This document shows, in pieces, positions 6,264-8,062 of a stretch of DNA of 8,062 bases. Position numbers and translations under genes: made by a program. Within the stretch, counting starts at the first letter, position 1. Every line of letters starts with the position of its first letter. The stretch is taken from assembly GCA_022842805.1 (NCBI GenBank), contig JALHOX010000105.1:1-8062 (forward strand). The letters run 5' to 3'. This DNA is from Phycisphaerae bacterium (GTDB taxonomy: Bacteria > Planctomycetota > Phycisphaerae > UBA1845 > Fen-1342). The notes beneath the pieces are model-generated. The model had not been told where the DNA came from and ran no database searches. It saw only the letters and a list, made by a program, of their open reading frames with translations.

Positions 6264-6273
6264 GCTCGGCCGC

Positions 6274-8062
6274 TCAGGCCCGTGCCTGCTGCTCCTCGGG
6301 AGCCGGCGCAAAGCCGCGGCGGAGCGTGTTTTCGGTGATGGTTCGCGGGATCGTGAATTCGCGGAGATAGTCCGGTCCGCCATAACGGGCGCCGTCGCCG
6401 GAGAGCTTCACGCCGCCGAAAGGCTGACGACCGACCTTTGACCCGACGATTTTTCGATTGATGTAGAGATTGCCGCAGCGACACTCGCGGCGAGCGAGCT
6501 CGATGTTGGCGGGGCTGCGCGAATAGACGCCGCCGGTGAGGCCATAGTCGGTGCTGTTGAAGATGCGGATGGCGTCGGCCATGTTCGCGGCGCGAATCAG
6601 CGCGACGACGGGTCCGAAGATTTCCTCGCGCGCGATTCGGGCGCTTGCGGGCACGTCGTCGAACACGACCGGGCCGACGTATTGCGCGCCGCTCGCCAGC
6701 AGATCCGGACTCGGCAGCACTTCGAGCACGCACTTGGCTTCGCTCTTGCCGACCGCGATCCACTCGCGCACGCGCTTGGCGGCCGCGTCGCTGATGAGCG
6801 GCGGGATGGACGTGCCGGGTGCGTCGGCCGGGCCGAGCGACATGGCGCGGGCCGCGTCGACGAAGCGTTCGCGGAAGCGATCATGAGCGCCGCCGACCAC
6901 GATAATCCGCGAGGCGGCGGTGCATTTTTGACCGGCGTAGCCGAAGGCGCTCGCCAGCGAACCCTGCACCGCTTCGTCGAGATCTGCGTCGTCGTCGACG
7001 ATGATGGCGTTTTTCGCGGAGAGTTCGAGCAAAACCTTTCGCACGGCGCGGCGGCGCGTCAGCGTTTCAGACGCGGCGCGATGCAGCGCGACGCCGGCCT
7101 CGCTCGTGCCGACGACCGCCAGCAGGTCGACGTCTTCGTGCCGCGCGAGCAGCGGGCCGAGCGTCTCGCCGGGGCCGGAGACGACACTCAGCACGCCCTC
7201 GGGCAGGCCGGCCTCGCGCCAAAGCTGGGCGAAGTAAGCTGCAACGACCGGCGACTCGCTCGCCGGCTTGAGCACAACCGCGTTGCCGGTGCCGATGGCG
7301 GCGGAAACGACATTGGCCACGAGCGCGAGCGGGAAATTCCACGGACCAAGCACGGCGCAGACGCCGCGGGCGACGTGTTCGACGCTGTTGTCCTCGCCGG
7401 CGGCGTCGATCGGCTCGATATGGGTCGCGCCGCGGCGAATCTGATGGGCGTAATAGTTGATGTAGTCGATCGCCTCGGACACCTCGGCATCGGCCTCGCG
7501 CCAGGTCTTGCCGACCTCGAGCACGACGCGGGCGGCGAACTCGGCGCGGCGCGCCTCCAGGCGGGCGGCGGCTTCGAACATCGTCGCGGCGCGTTCGCGC
7601 GCCGGGCGGCGGCTCCAACTATCAAAGGCGCGCGCGGCGGCGGCGATTGCTGCGTTGGCTGCGCCGGCGTCGACGGTCGGCACGCGCGCGATGATCTCGC
7701 TCGGACGAGACGGATTGCGCGATTCGATGAATCGCGGCTGGGATGAGTGCGAGCCGTTGCTCGACGCATCCGCCCCCGCGCCGAGGCCGGGCACGGGCTG
7801 ACCGAAGGTCGCGCGGACGGCCCGCAAGGCCTCTTCAAATCGGGTTCGCGCCGCCGGTGAAGCAAAATCGGTATCGGGAATATTCACGAACTTCTCCCGC
7901 TGTGCACGTTCGATGGTGACGACGGACCAATCCTCCGGCGGCGGCGGATCGCTCTCGGCCCAGCTTTGCGGCGCCCGCAGCAGCCGCTCCGCCGGCACAT
8001 CCGCGTCGGCCCCCTGCCGCAGGAAACTCTCGTTCGCCGTGTTTTCGAGCAGACGCCGGATG
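6274..8062 (-). CDS. putA: Bifunctional proline dehydrogenase/glutamate-semialdehyde dehydrogenase PutA, C-terminal part
   Basis: The frame is open to the right edge and 595 residues are visible; the N-terminal part is missing. The first residues, IRRLLENTANESFLRQ, match the closing helix of the PutA proline dehydrogenase domain, so a bifunctional enzyme is inferred and the GTG at 7998 is not the true start. The rest is a complete aldehyde dehydrogenase domain that oxidises glutamate-5-semialdehyde to glutamate with NAD+: FVNIPDTDF entry motif, GPWNFPLALVANV and KPASESP for cofactor binding, Glu at visible residue 346 (LLELSAKN), catalytic Cys at visible residue 380 (GQKCTAAS), EEIFGPV, and the family-specific RQPFGGVKLSGDG...GGPDYL and TENTLRRGF near the end. 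An Ala/Ser/Gly-rich insert (GAGADASSNGSHSS) separates the entry part from the core. The usual ELGGKN is ELSAKN here, yet both catalytic residues are kept 34 apart, so activity is expected. There is no sign of a C-terminal extra domain. Confidence 0.9.
   Translation of the reverse strand, partial: IRRLLENTANESFLRQGADADVPAERLLRAPQSWAESDPPPPEDWSVVTIERAQREKFVNIPDTDFASPAARTRFEEALRAVRATFGQPVPGLGAGADASSNGSHSSQPRFIESRNPSRPSEIIARVPTVDAGAANAAIAAAARAFDSWSRRPARERAATMFEAAARLEARRAEFAARVVLEVGKTWREADAEVSEAIDYINYYAHQIRRGATHIEPIDAAGEDNSVEHVARGVCAVLGPWNFPLALVANVVSAAIGTGNAVVLKPASESPVVAAYFAQLWREAGLPEGVLSVVSGPGETLGPLLARHEDVDLLAVVGTSEAGVALHRAASETLTRRRAVRKVLLELSAKNAIIVDDDADLDEAVQGSLASAFGYAGQKCTAASRIIVVGGAHDRFRERFVDAARAMSLGPADAPGTSIPPLISDAAAKRVREWIAVGKSEAKCVLEVLPSPDLLASGAQYVGPVVFDDVPASARIAREEIFGPVVALIRAANMADAIRIFNSTDYGLTGGVYSRSPANIELARRECRCGNLYINRKIVGSKVGRQPFGGVKLSGDGARYGGPDYLREFTIPRTITENTLRRGFAPAPEEQQARA

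Noticed and set aside
6264..6273. Possible bidirectional terminator between antiporter and putA
   Set aside because: The gap is only 10 bases and I see no convincing stem with a T-run on either strand.
5142..6383. Minus-strand open frame of 413 codons opposite the antiporter
   Set aside because: The His/Arg/Asp-rich translation is the typical antisense of membrane helices, and the plus strand encodes an evident antiporter.
6682..7746. Plus-strand frame of 354 codons opposite putA
   Set aside because: putA on the minus strand carries all aldehyde dehydrogenase motifs; this frame is Arg/Ala/Gly-rich antisense.

Overview
The window is GC-rich bacterial DNA with dense coding, strong G/C preference at third codon positions and very short gaps between genes. 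It holds four clear genes, one small gene, one gene cut by the left edge (a membrane-anchored protein) and one cut by the right edge (putA). No rRNA, tRNA, CRISPR array, insertion sequence or phage gene is visible. The gene set (a Maf/DUF115 glycosyltransferase-like protein joined to a nucleotidyltransferase/radical-SAM-like fusion, plus a small unrecognised protein) and the composition would fit a Planctomycetota-type genome. That placement is inference and no marker gene here proves it.

Left part (1-766): a minus-strand gene for a single-pass membrane protein runs off the left edge (1-198). A non-coding stretch (199-421) follows, holding a 12-bp palindrome, a 10-bp-stem inverted repeat and, at 377-392, a perfect 16-bp copy of the bacterial parS centromere consensus that ParB binds. 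A small minus-strand gene of about 91 codons (422-697) comes next, and about 70 bp of divergent spacer leads to the plus-strand genes.

Centre (767-4620): two plus-strand genes overlap by ATGA and look translationally coupled. The first is a 727-residue motility-accessory-factor (Maf)/MptE-like DUF115 protein, a family tied to sugar transfer, mostly of nonulosonic acids, onto flagellin or other surface proteins. The second is a 557-residue two-part protein. Its N-terminal half resembles SpsF/NeuA-type sugar-nucleotide cytidylyltransferases, and its C-terminal half has a radical SAM fold plus twitch/SPASM-type C-terminal cysteines. The CX3CX2C motif that binds the SAM iron-sulfur cluster has been lost, and the nucleotide-binding loop of the first half is also altered. 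Together they look like a compact surface-glycan module in which the second partner may have become non-catalytic or changed its chemistry. This is the most unusual part of the window.

Right part (4668-8062): a CPA2-type cation:proton antiporter follows on the plus strand, with an extra N-terminal helix, an Asp-Asp ion-binding motif and its likely ribosome site inside a hairpin. It converges, with a 10-bp gap, on a minus-strand PutA gene. PutA is visible from the last helix of its proline dehydrogenase domain through the complete glutamate-semialdehyde dehydrogenase domain; its 5' end lies beyond the right edge. Antiporter and PutA are housekeeping or stress-related neighbours with no evident functional link to the glycan pair.
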